Source: Lanius collurio
Lineage: Eukaryota > Chordata > Aves > Passeriformes > Laniidae
Direction of reading: 5' to 3'
NCBI GenBank assembly: GCA_020086605.1
Contig: JACBWW010000020.1
Location: 16,584,776-16,648,775, forward strand
DNA: 64,000 nucleotides
The notes below the pieces were generated by a model. That model saw only the letters and a list, made by a program, of their open reading frames with translations. It did no database searches and was not told where the DNA came from. Shown here piece after piece: positions 9,790 through 21,800 of the stretch. Each line of letters begins with the position of its first letter. Position 1 is the stretch's first letter. The position numbers and the translations under genes were made by a program.

Positions 9790-12730
9790 AGGGATAAGAT
9801 GTGGGATGTCGTGACATCCCACTCACACCAGTTAGATGTCTGAGTCAGAAAGAGATGGCCAGAACCTGCAGAGGGTGTGCAGATCAGTGGAGAGCACCTG
9901 AACAGCACCAAGGAATTTCAGCCACTCTAGGCAGAAATTCAGCTTCAGCAGGGGCCCAGCTTAAATTCCTCTATTCTGAAAAAAGCAGGCAGCATGGGGA
10001 GTAAACAGGAGAAGGTAGAGACGTGCATGCCTGCAGGGCTATGACCTTACTGTCATCTTGAGAAGTGGTGGGATGGCTCTCATGTCTGAAATGCTGGAGT
10101 AGAAGGGCAAAGGCACTTTAGGAAGGAAAGGCAGGGGAGATGAGTGGTGTTGCCCTTGCCATCAACCAACTGGAGTGCATGGAGCTCTGCCTGGGCACAG
10201 ATGAGGAGCTGACTGAGAGCTTATGGGTGAGGATTGGAGGGCAGGAACAGGTGATGTGATAACTGGGGAACTGCTACAGGCCACCTGGCCAGAAAGACTG
10301 AGCTGATGAGGCCCAATACAGACAGGTAGGAGCAGTCTCATGTTTGCAAGCCCTGGTCCTCATGAGGGAGTTCAACCACCCTGTTGAAGTAACAACACAG
10401 CAGGGCACGGGCAGTTCAAGAGGTTCCAGAAAAGCATTGATGATAACCTCCTTCTCTAAGTTACAGAGGAACCAGTGAGGGTGGGCGGGTGTGTATGCCT
10501 GACCTCATTTTCACCCAACAAGGAGCAGCTGGTGGGGAGTGGGAAGCTCAGGGGCAGCCTGGGCTGCAGTGACCATGAAGTGGTGTAGTTAGAGATCCTT
10601 GAGTCAACGAGAAGAGCTGCCCTGTGCTTCAGGGAAGCAGACTTCGGTCTCTTCAAGGATCTTGATAGAGTGTTGTGGGATAGAGACCTGGAGGGTAGAG
10701 GGGCCTAAGAGTACTGCATGACATTCAAGGGTTGTTTCCTCCAGGCTCAAAAGCAATGTATTCCTACAAAGACGAAATCAGGGAAGAACACTAGGGGACC
10801 TGCATGGATTAACAAAAACTGCTGGACAAACTTAAACAGGTAGCTTACAGGGGGTGGAAATGGGAAGGTAGCCGGGGCTGAACACAGACAAATTGTCCCA
10901 ACAGCCAAGGATCTGCTTAGGAAAGCAAAAGCACGGGCAGAAGTAAATCTGGCCAAGGACATCATAGGTAACTAAAAAGCTCGTTCAGGTGCATCAGCAA
11001 TAAAAGAAAGAAGGAAAAGCATGGGTCCTGTCAGGAAGGATATGGAAGACTTAGTTACCCAGGACATGGAGAAGACTGAAGTATTCAATCACTTTTTTGC
11101 CTCAGTCTTCACCAGCTCCAGCCACATTGCCAAAGTTGTAGAAGATAAAGTCAAGAATCTGTAGAACAAAGAACTGTCTGCTATAGGTGGAGAATGAGTT
11201 TGAGAACATCTAAGGAACCTGAAGGTGCACAAGCCCACCACATATGGAGTAACATCCATAGGAATTGGCCAGGGAAGTGGCTCAACCACTATTCATCATA
11301 TTTGAGAAGTCACAGCAGTCCCATGAAGTTCACATTGACTGGAAAAGGGGAAACATAACCCCCATTATTAAAAAGGGAGATGAAGAAGACCCAGGGAACT
11401 ACAGGCTGGTCAGTCTCACCTCGGTGCCAGGCAAAATCAGGGAGCAGATGCTCCTGGAAACTATGCTAAAGCCATCTGTAAAATGCTGAGGTGATTAATG
11501 ACAGCCAACATGACTTCACTGAAGGCAAATCATGCCTGAGAGAACTGGTGGCCTTCTGCAGTGGGGTTTTAGCAGTGATAGATGAGGGAACGGCAACAGA
11601 CATCATCTACCTGGACTTGTGCCAAGCATTTGTCACTGTCCTGTGCGACATCCTTCTCTCTAAACTGGAGAGATGGGGATTTGATGGATGGAATGAAAGT
11701 GAGCAGAAAAACAGCCGGATTGTTGTATTCAGAGTTGCTTTCAGTAGCTCAATATCTATGTGGAGACTGGTGACAAGTGGTGTTCTTCAGGGGTTGGTGT
11801 TGGAGCTGGCACTTTTTAATAACTCTGTTGGTGACATGGACAGTGGGACTGTGCACCTTCAGCAAGTTCGTTGGTGACACCAAACTGGGCAGTGTGGTCA
11901 ATATGCCAGAGGGAAAGGATGGAACCTGGACAGGCTTGAGAAGTGGCCTGTGTGAACCTCTTGAGGTTCAACAAGGCCAAGTACAAAGTCTTGCCCCTGG
12001 GACTGGGGCAATCCCAAGCACAAATACAGGCTAGGTGGAGAATGGATCAAGACTAGCCCTGGGGAGAAGGACTTGGAGGTGTTTCTGGGCAAAAAGCTCA
12101 AGGGCAGCAGTGACTCAGAAATGAACTTGCCAACCACATCCTGGGCTGCATCAAAAGAGGCATGACCAGTAGGTTGAGGAGGCAGTTTGATCCTTCTGCT
12201 CTTGAGACCCTGCCTGGATTACTGCAGGGGCTCCAATACAAGAAAGATGTTGACCTGCTGGAGTGAATCTAGAGGAGGGCCATCAAGATAATCAGAGGAC
12301 TGGAGCACTTCTATGAAGACAGTCTCAGAGAACTGAGGTTGTTCAGCCTGGAGAAGAGAAGGCTCTGGGGAGACCTTATAGCACCTTCCAGTATGTAAAA
12401 GGGGCCTACAAGAGAGCTGGAAATGGACTTTTGACAAGGGCATGTGATATAATGAGGTAGAATGGCCTTAAGCCAAAAGATGATAGGTTTAGATTTAGAT
12501 TAAATTTTAGGAAGAAATTTTTTTTCTGTGAGGGTGGTGAGGCACTGAAACAAGTTATTCATAGAAGTTTTTGACACCCATCCCTGGAAGTGTTCAAGGA
12601 CAGGCTGGTTGGGGCTTTGAGCAGCCTGGTCTAGTGAAAGATGTCCCTGCTCATGGCAGGGGGGTTGGAACTGGACAATCTTTAATGTCCCTTCCAACCC
12701 AAATCATGCTGTGATTCTGTGATTTTATTC
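9790..12730 (+). mobile_element. CR1 LINE, long 5'-truncated copy with decayed ORF2
   Basis: Non-LTR retrotransposon of the bird CR1 family. Endonuclease traces start near 9960 (a block resembling the CR1 start LKCLYTNA...SMGNKQ). The GDFNHP catalytic block near 10362-10379 now reads REFNHP, while the SDH block near 10568-10576 is kept. Reverse transcriptase spans about 11200-11900: [14 protein letters not shown] and [17 protein letters not shown] (11335-11445), motif A YLDLCQAF (about 11605-11630), and the usual FADD box as FVGD near 11868. The thumb/3' domain and 3' UTR follow, ending in the CR1-type tail tgtgattctgtgatt. The RT passes through all three frames with stops, so no protein can be made. 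The 5' boundary is approximate; a full CR1 is about 4.5 kb. Confidence 0.93.
11265..12034 (+). pseudogene. CR1 reverse transcriptase remnant, frameshifted
   Basis: Three overlapping fragments in different frames (from 11265, 11491 and 11777) together cover RT motifs. The first frame ends at a TGA after ...[11 protein letters not shown]. The second carries NDSQHDFTEGKSCL and motif A. The third carries SKFVGDTKLG, where the first catalytic Asp of the usual FADD is Gly. It belongs to the CR1 element around it and is not a host gene. Confidence 0.9.
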
Positions 12731-15700
12731 TGGCACTTTAAATAGTTTGTTCCCATTGTAAATGTTTATTTTGTTACCAGCATTTTTTTTTTTTTGAGAA
12801 CTGATAAAGTCTCTCTCTCAGAACATGATCTGTAGGACCAGCCTTAGTACAAGCCACACAAGTGACTGCTTGGATCTTTGTGCTTTTACACAGAAAATGT
12901 CATAATAGAGCTGAGGTGTAATTCACCAGCTGCACTGTCCCATTACAGTCAATATCTGATGCTTCAAAGGTATGTGGAGTTTTCCCCAAATTGGTCCCCA
13001 AAATTCTGGAATATAAGGAGGGAAAATTCTTTTCTGTGCCCTCTTATTTGCCCTAGGCCCTGGAACAGGACAGCTCATTAATATTACAGCAATAACATGA
13101 ACAAATATATTTTTGTTAGTTCTGAAACTATTTAGTCCTTTAGAAATTAAGTTGCAGGAACAGATTTTGTGATCCCTTTCCAAGGATCCTATGCAGATTT
13201 TCACATCCGTGCACTTTCTCTCTACTTGTGTGGCTTAAGACTTTGGCACGAGGCTCATTGGCACAGGATCAGATTTCAGGCAGACTTTAGCAATGGTTCC
13301 CATGAGTTGACTCTAGTCTACAGACATATTTTCATTGGAATCAGGCCCATTAGTAACCAACAAAAGCAAAATGAGGTCCTGTACATAGGGAGTCATTCAC
13401 AGACCCACTCTGAATAAACTCAGGGGGCACAATGGCACATGCACATATGTGGTGTACTTTTTTGTTGTCTAAGAAAGTCAAAGGAGAAAATAAAAAGCAA
13501 TATATTTTCTCTTTTAAGAGCCTGATTGTTGTTCACAACTCTGGATCTTGGAAACCTGTGTGTTTCAGCAATGATCTCATAACTCAAATCACCACAGTTC
13601 TGGAAAAACAGAGCAACTGCAACCTGTGTGGCAAGAGAAGACAATTAGATATCCTGAGTATAGTTTCAAGAAAAGAAAAGAAATGAAGATTTTCTCAAAA
13701 CCTTGTAACTACCAAGAGCTAAAGAGATGTAGTTTTTTTAAAAAATTAGGTATATGTTTGTCTTCTGCCTATAATTACCAAGACATGTCTGTGTTAAGAA
13801 AAACAGTTTCCATACCAACTATGAGAAAGCTAAGACTATATAGAAGAACATATGTTTTTATTGACAAGCATGAAAGGCAGGGTAGTTCCAGACTTGCAAA
13901 CAGTTGTGATGCCACCAGAAACTAGTATTCCCATAAAATTGCCACAAGACAAATTCACGGTGGTTGCTGGATGATTTCATCTTACTCCCCCAACAACTAC
14001 CTGAGAACTACTTAGTCTCAAAGTAAAAGAGAAAAGCAATGAAATGAGAGCCAATGTCTTGCTTAGTAGTGAGAAAAACAGCTCTAGGATTTCTCTTTTT
14101 CATAATTTTTTGGAGCTAAGCAAACCATTTTCAGAAAAATAGAAAGTCCACAGCATGCTAACAGCTAAGCAAACTTTATTCTACTCAGTAATGCTTTGCA
14201 GCCCATATTCTTTTTTTTTTTTTGCAGTATACTCTTTTTTTACTGGTTGCCTGCACTGCTTGTTTATAACAAATTGAATCTATTTATCAGGTAGAAGATT
14301 GCTTTTGTTGCCAATAATAGCTCTTATGCTGCTTTTTATCCAGGACAGCAGTGCAGAGAATGCATAACCAATAAAGATTACATGGCATTAACAAAAAAAT
14401 GCATAATCACGTATAAAAAGGGGAGTCTGTAGGGGCTTGTAAGACAATAAAAGAATGGATCATGAATGTGAAATTGATGACCTGCTATTTTAATAAGAGT
14501 TTTTAACTTTTTAAGTAAGATTTTTTTTCCCTTTTCCTCTAAATCACAAATGTGGGTAATGCCACACTTGTAAGTACAGCAAAGTAGAAACAAAGAGGGT
14601 GAATTCTAAAAGGTGCCAAAAAGCCAGTCAGACTTCCACTAGAAGATAATTTTAGAACAGTATGATCATTACTATCAGGAAAGACAAGGCTAGATTTTGA
14701 GCCAATTTCAATTCTTTGCAGATTGGACTGGCAGAAATGAGACTGCACAGAATGTAAAGAAGCACCACCTTTAGGCCAAGTTGTTCCTGTAGAATATTTT
14801 TATGAGGGATTTTGAGATTGCTGAGGAATTTCTCTTGCATGTCAGCCCTTTGAATGCTGATGTTGTCTGTCTCAACACAAAGACTCTCTCAGACCCAGTC
14901 TAAACATGTGGATATTTTATCAATTATTTCAGAGAAAATACAGTATCATCAAAATATCTGCAGTCTTTGTTCTTCAATGTTTACAGCTCAAAACTATAGA
15001 CTTGTGCAGAACTAGCAGGTGCTGAAGATAAATGGCTCAGCTAAATTTGCTACTGCACAATGAAGATTTAAATTCAAAAATTATCTTAGCTAGATTTTCC
15101 CAGCATAGGAAACGAAGTTGAGAGCAGCAGGTTGATGGGGTCCTGCCCCCTACTCACAGCTGACAGTGAGCTGGGCTGCTGGTTGTCTTGTAGGAAGCTT
15201 TGGGCATGAGTAGTAAGTTAAGGCAAAAATACACCACAGCCTGAAGAAAGTAAATGTGATGGCCAAAAATTATCAAAATGCTCCCTGGAAGACTTATGCC
15301 TGTACATTCCACAGGACTGGATCCTTTCAACTTTACTCTTATATGCGTTTATGTACTGCAAATGTTTATCACCATGAAAGTGCCATCAGAATTAAGTACT
15401 CTTTCAACTTTATCAGCCATTTTTGAATGGTGTTAACTACACAATTATTTTCTTCCTGTTGTATTAAATAGTCTAACTTTGTATTTTAGAAATGAAAACC
15501 TGTTCATTAGAGCTTGCAGATAGACTTCCTTTTTGCAAACCTTTATGTGTGATATTATGTCTCATTCATCAATTGAATATTTTGTTCTTTGAAAGTCCTT
15601 TACATGCCTCAAGTAAGTGAATTATTTACTCCTTAGACTGAGGTGAGTTACTCACATGAGGGTATGTGCAAAGTCCCTCCCCAAGGCACACTGTTAAGCC

Positions 15701-18470
15701 TTCAACTTTAACCTGAACATTACACCCGTGCTTAGGAAAGTTAATTATTTCTTCATGCTGCTGTAATTTGGGCAGGAATGTACCCAACTAAAACCAGACA
15801 CACTTAGAACTGTGCCAATTCTTTAATATAGAAGTACAATTAATATTTTCATTTCCAGTCACTGTATGGTGTACTGTTCAACCTGAAGAACTTGTGGTTT
15901 AAAAGTAGCACTGTCTTCAAAAATTCAGCTATGAAATGAGTGAAGTGTGTGTGAAATTTTGAATGTAACTGTTTTCAGTTGATTAATACCAGTTAATAGT
16001 TAATTCTCACTCAGATGGAAATTTCAGGAATGACTAACTGCAATCGGAATAACATTTTGATTATTCTGAATGAAAAATGTATTTTAAACTAGTACCTCAA
16101 AACTGTATTGTAAATTGTTTTGGGAGGTGTTTTTGAGAATTGCCAAGCCTAAATTCTTTGTATCTCACAGTAACAGCACCTGACCCACTCTGAATTTAGT
16201 TTTGATGCCAAACCTCAAGGTGACATCTATTCTTGTAAACTTTTCTTTTTTATTTTCTATTGTTGTTTTTTTAATGCTCTTGTAACTATGGTGGCACAAC
16301 TTATTGAGAGTTGCGATAAATTGTCCACCACAAAAATGGTAAGCTGGAGAGTGAATGTTTGTTTTACACCACATATATATAACAGTTCAGGGAAACAGCT
16401 AGAGCCTTGCACAGGAAGACAGAAATAGATAGGTGTGACAGTTTAATTTTATAATACTGGTGTTATATAAATACAAATCTTGTGTGCTCTTGCCAGGATT
16501 ATAAGTGAAGGTAACAATTTACAGCTTTTCCTGGCTCTTGGCTTCATTGGTAACGTTGAACAAAGAGAATCAAGGGAGTAACCAGCCTAGGATTCATTCT
16601 TGAGCATGTCTTGAAACAGTGAGTGCAGACTGCAAAAGGAAACTTGCTGTGAATACATGATCATATTTAATTCCTATTTCTGCTTAATATCTATCTGATG
16701 GCTCCATAACTCACCATCTTTATCAGGGAACTAGCAAAAAAAAATGTGTGCTGAGATTTACCTGAATTTGCTTACAAAGAAGAAGGTTGACTGGTGCCCA
16801 GGTGGGGTTACAGCCTGCTGTGATTTTGGTGTGAGAGCCCTTAAAACCTTTGAGGAAACAAAAAACATTAGAACAGTGGTAGGAGAAGCCTTGCAGAAAA
16901 AGCTGGAGTCTGAAGCAGGTAGCCTATTTCTGTTTGAACCTGCCCTGTGTAAAAGCAAGCTGATTTGGGTCCATTAGTTTTCATCTTTACCAAGGAGCCG
17001 TGCACATGGAGCTCTCTGGATGAGAGGGCCTTGCTTCTGGCACACTTCTTCCACTGCTTGTGGAAAAAACAGATGCATCCTCATTGTTTTCATTCTGCAG
17101 GACAGTCAGCATTTTAAATGTAAAACGGTGTCTGGTGCTCTCTGGCCTGTGACATGTTGTTTGTGTTTTGACACTGCAGAAACTGAGGGAAAAAAACATT
17201 AGAAAGAGAAGAGGCACCAAATCAGATAAAACGGTCTGAAAATATTGGCAGGAGAAGCAGGGTTAAGATGCAACTGGCAATTGCATGTGTGTGTCACGCG
17301 TGCAGCAGAGCCAAGGACTCTTGGCGTGGACTTGGTGGGCAAGGCTGGTCTTGCTGGACAGCACAGAGTGGCATTGCTTGCACTTGGGCTGGGGGCTCTC
17401 CCTCCTGCCCGTGGCAGGATGCAGGACCTATGCTCCCTTGAGCTGCATCCAAACCGGGGCTGTGGTTTGTAGAACACTTGGAGCAGAGCAAAAACCTTAC
17501 AAAACCATAGTGACAAGAAAGGGCTAGTGGGCGTTTAAGATGAAAGTTTATGTATTAACCTGAGGGAGCCAACTTAGGAAAGAAAAAAAATGACGTCTCA
17601 TTTTCTTGAGGAATTACTTGTTTATGAAAGGCTCCCGGCTCCTTTGCCCAGCATGGGCCACAAAGCCAAATATTTCCCACGAGATGGCACTATTGCCTTA
17701 AGAACAGAAAAATCAGGTTTTTCCACTGCAGTTTTAAAAGCTGGTTGCCAAAGTGAGGTTTGCAAATAAATGTGTAAAAGTCACAGATCGGAGCAGTATC
17801 AACAGATGTCAAATGGAGAATTAGCTTGCTGATTGAACTGTTGAAGTTCTCTGCCTGATAAAAATATGAAAATCCTGACATATGTGCTGTAAGATGAACA
17901 TCACTATCAAACCATTATTAGAGAAAGTGTTTGAATTTAGTGTTTTGGGGTGGTCCATTTTTCAAAATTAAATGAATGAGTCTTTCCAATGGTATTTATT
18001 TGGTTATATTCTGACCAAGCCTCTTGAAGAACATATATAAAAACAAATCCCAATTTCAGATTAAAAATTTACTACTCTTAACACTTGTCCTTTTAAAATT
18101 ACTTCTAGTTCTTACCTAGTTCAAGAAAATGGCAGCTTGCAAGATTGTTATATTCTGTGTGATAGGTTAGTTGCGATGGCTGATTGCCAAGTTGCTCCAC
18201 TATTCCCTTTGTCTATGACTGAAATAGATGTTTTTCTAATGAATTCTGCAAAATCTTTGAATCAGGCATGTAGCCCCTGCTTTAAGCTGCAATTCTGTTC
18301 ATTTTCTAATCAAAAAGTCAGTTGCACCTGCAGAACCCTCAGGATAGAGCTGAAGGGAATGCTGCTGTCACAGCAACTGGTTTGGATAATTATGTTCTTC
18401 AACTTATTAATTACTCTTTTAAAAGAATGTTTGTTTTGCTCTATCTTTTATTGCAGTGTTGTTCCAGAAT
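12731..18470. other. intergenic, no gene recognised
   Basis: AT-rich non-coding DNA. Contents noted are poly-T runs at 12784-12795 and 14211-14223 and a GC-richer patch at about 17,240-17,480. The overlapping ORFs in that patch on both strands look like chance openings. None of the ORFs of 60-105 codons here shows a known domain, splice-site framing or protein-like composition. Confidence 0.6.
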
Positions 18471-18479
18471 GTTGCTTCT

Positions 18480-18850
18480 CTAATGCTTGAAACTTTTCTT
18501 CTGAATCCAGCCCAAATTCATTAATTTCCAGGCTATATCTCTTTGTTCTTCTGCCAGTATGATTATCTTCAGAAGTCCATGTTCCCGCCTTTGGTATTTG
18601 CTCCACTGATGAGAGCAATAATTTTTTCTCCTAGTTTTTGTTTCCCTGGACTAAAACCACCAAATCTTTCCATCTCCTCTGAAGAGAGGTTTTCACTGCA
18701 TTTATTATCCTTTCTGGGTGGCTCTGGGTATATTTCTGTTTCAGACCATTTTTATTGAGCACAGACGACTAGAATTGGTGCACAGTATTCAGGATAAGGC
18801 CTGACAAGAGCTTTGTATCCTCCATTTATCAGTTTCATTGTACTGTTGTA
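18480..18850 (-). mobile_element. ancient CR1/L3-like LINE relic (antisense)
   Basis: The stretch including aattggtgcacagtattcag (18774-18793), then ggcctgacaagagctttgta, resembles the reverse complement of old amniote CR1/L3 3' ORF2 sequence, where the wording is TTGCACACAGTATTC...GGTCTCACCAG. It is preceded by a diverged match to the upstream part of the same consensus. The copy is very decayed and its borders are uncertain. Confidence 0.5.
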
Positions 18851-21800
18851 GAGTCTCTATGGGAAGTGGCTCAATATCTGTGATCCGTTAATAAGCTTTA
18901 TTATCCTCAGTTGTTTCAAATTGGTGAGTCTTTTTCCCCCTAGAACTTGATTCATCCATAACTTTTTTGGTGGAATCTTGGTGTCTAAATGCTTGTCATA
19001 TGAATGGCATGGTTGTTTTAGAAATGCTCAACTTTGGACACCCATTTGAATGCATACCATGACAGTGGTGTCTGTGAATGCCATAGTGCATCATGGTGTG
19101 TTCCCCTATTGCTAAAACTTACTGCAGGGTGATTCTTTGCATTAAGCTGCCTGAACAGAATTTAGTAACCAGCCTTACAAAGTTTCAAAGTAGCTACCTG
19201 AAGCTTGATGATGCAAAGGAAAATATCTTACTTAGCTCTTTTTATGTCCACCTTGCCAAGAGAAGAAATAAATATGAAGAGTATCACTATAAAGCTTGTT
19301 GAGATATAGGAGACCATTCAATGGACATGTCTCTGTCAGTATTAACAGAACGAAATATTAGAAATTCATCATGAAAAGAATGGAACTTATGTACCTGATG
19401 GTTTGCAGCAAGAACTTTAAATAACATTGAAATATTTTATAAGTCATCTAACCTTGCCTTTTGATTTATTGATGACATAGCTCTCATTTCTTGAGACATG
19501 CGTTTTTTCTTAGTTGTATTTGCCTACCTCTTAAATTTGCCAAGGGCCTTCATAGGCATCTCCACAATATATGTATGGTACTTGTCACAGATAAAATATC
19601 CTTCTAAAAATGTTTTCTGCCATGATTCTGGATTTATGTTGATTATCTCTAAGTCCTGGGTCATCCAGAGCTTTGATACCTGTTCCCTTGGTTGGATGGC
19701 ACTTTCCCCAGGCTATTTGGTGCCATCACTTCTTGTCTGAATCATGCAACCAGTAACAGGCAAGCAGCCAACATGTATGGGGTTACCTCTGCCACTGAAA
19801 TACCCTGTTAATGTATCTAAATCTCTGTGCACCCACAGGATGTGGTTATTGTTCTCCGGTTCTTCCTCCACAATTAATCTACTGTACAGCTTTCAGACTA
19901 AAATCTTTGAGTCAGGAACATTTTCTTGCCTTTGGTGCAGCAGGGCTAGATTTCACAGGTGATGTGTCTGCAGAGCAGATGCAGCCTTACCATTGTCACT
20001 GCTTGGTGCTACATGCTTCCCTAGTGCCGTGAGTTGGCTGTGGACACATCCACCCTCCTGTTGCGCAGCATCAATTACTCTCTGCGCCTGAGTATTGTAC
20101 ACTTACAACAGCTCCATCATCTAATATAAATAAAAACAACCCCAGCATCTGGGTGAGTGTTACATGCACAAATTCCTATGAGTAATAAAGGCAGGGAGGA
20201 AGGAGTAGAGGGAATATGATCAAAAGGCAGATTGCCTCTTACACTAAGAGCCTTCCTTATTCAGCCCTGAAATATGTGGGCCTTTAAACATTCTTGAAGG
20301 TAATTGTACAGTTTTCCCTTATTTTTGAACAGCCTTAAAAGTAGCTTCCTCCTTATCTTCCTGAAGCATGGAGTGCACACAAGGAACAAATCTGCTTGCG
20401 AGATTTGGCTGGGCCAAGGGCAGGAGATTTTTCACAAGGCAAGCTCTTCCCCCCTAGCTGCTGTCTGGGAGACTTCTCAGAATTTGAATAGTTGGGCTGT
20501 TCTTATAGGGTGGTTTTTGTTGTTGTTGTTGTTTTAACCCAGCCTTGGAATAATATCAGATAAATGAATACTTCAACAAATGGTGAAAGTTGCCTGAGAG
20601 AAATTGCTTTTGGCAACTGTTCCTCCTAATTAAAATGAAAGTCTGAAAAGCCTTAGTCTTTGGGAACAATTAATCAAATGCTGGCACTAGATAAGATACA
20701 GATAATGCTTTGTGCCTATCAACTGCTTTCTACAATTAGCATGTGTGTGTTCAGCCAAATGCAGCCTGACCCTGATGTGGTGGGAAGGAGAGGTTTGGAT
20801 TGAATAGAGGACAGCACCTGTCACTTGCCCTGCTGAGCTAACCCACCTTCCTGCTGACAACAATAAGAGCAATCAATAGAAAGTTTCTGTACTGAGAGAC
20901 ACCCAAACTCCCCAGCATCCTGCAGTGGGCAGCAAGGGACTTTGTTCTGGTAGCTTAGATGCAGCAGCTACAACATCTCTGTAAGCTTTTGAGTGGATGG
21001 CCAAAGAGGAAACAGAGAAAGGAAATTCTCTTCCTCTGAGGTCCAAAGTATGAATTTCCCTGCTGGGGACTTAAATGCTGATGCAGAGTGGTCAAAGACA
21101 GGTGTGCAGGACCTCCAAGTTGTGTTTAGATCTGCTTATTTCTCAGACTGTTAATTAATTAGCAGTCATCAAAATCCTGAGGAAATCTGTCCTCTCTGCC
21201 CCCTAGAGTGGTAGTCCCAAGGGCAGGTGCTTGTACAGGGATGGGGTTCGTTTAGCCCCTGAAGAGGTCAGGAATAGCAGCTGGGGGAGGCTCTGGACCC
21301 TCAGGGCCCTCAGAGGTTATTCCTGTCCTCTGCCCCAGCTTGGGAGGCCAAAAATATGTTGAGAAGGTGCTGAGCAGGAGCAACAGATAAAACCAATGTG
21401 TGCACATGTTTGCAGTGGTCAGGTGAATTCCACAGAAAAAAACATGCAGCCAGAGGCTTGAGGAGGCAATCTTGGATTTATGGTAGCCCAGCAGTAGGAG
21501 ATGTGACCCCAAAACCTGAGAGACTGTGCTTGATGGGAAAATGTGCAGGCAGGCGCCTGGAGGAAGGCTCTGGAGGACAGCCATGGATATGCACATGGGG
21601 AAAGGACGCACTGGAGCCTGTGGGACCCAGACGAGACAGAGCAAATAAATGAAGTTTTGAGCCTGTTATCACACATGGAGAATGTGTGAGTCGAGGGGGG
21701 TGGAGAGCTGAGGATCCACATGTTCATGCGTGAAAGAGAGAGGGGCAGGGAGCAGCCAGCCTGCTTGGCTCAGAAACAGCAGAGACAGGCGCTCAAGCAT

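Noticed and set aside
11265..12034. Reverse transcriptase ORFs as host genes
   Set aside because: They are frameshifted pieces of one CR1 LINE with altered catalytic residues.
17199..17527. Four overlapping ORFs on both strands
   Set aside because: All come from a short GC-richer patch with few stops. None has a domain or splice framing.
21252..21727. Overlapping ORFs of 102 and 130 codons on the minus strand and one on the plus strand
   Set aside because: Several frames are open at once in a GC-richer stretch, and no recognisable protein family appears.
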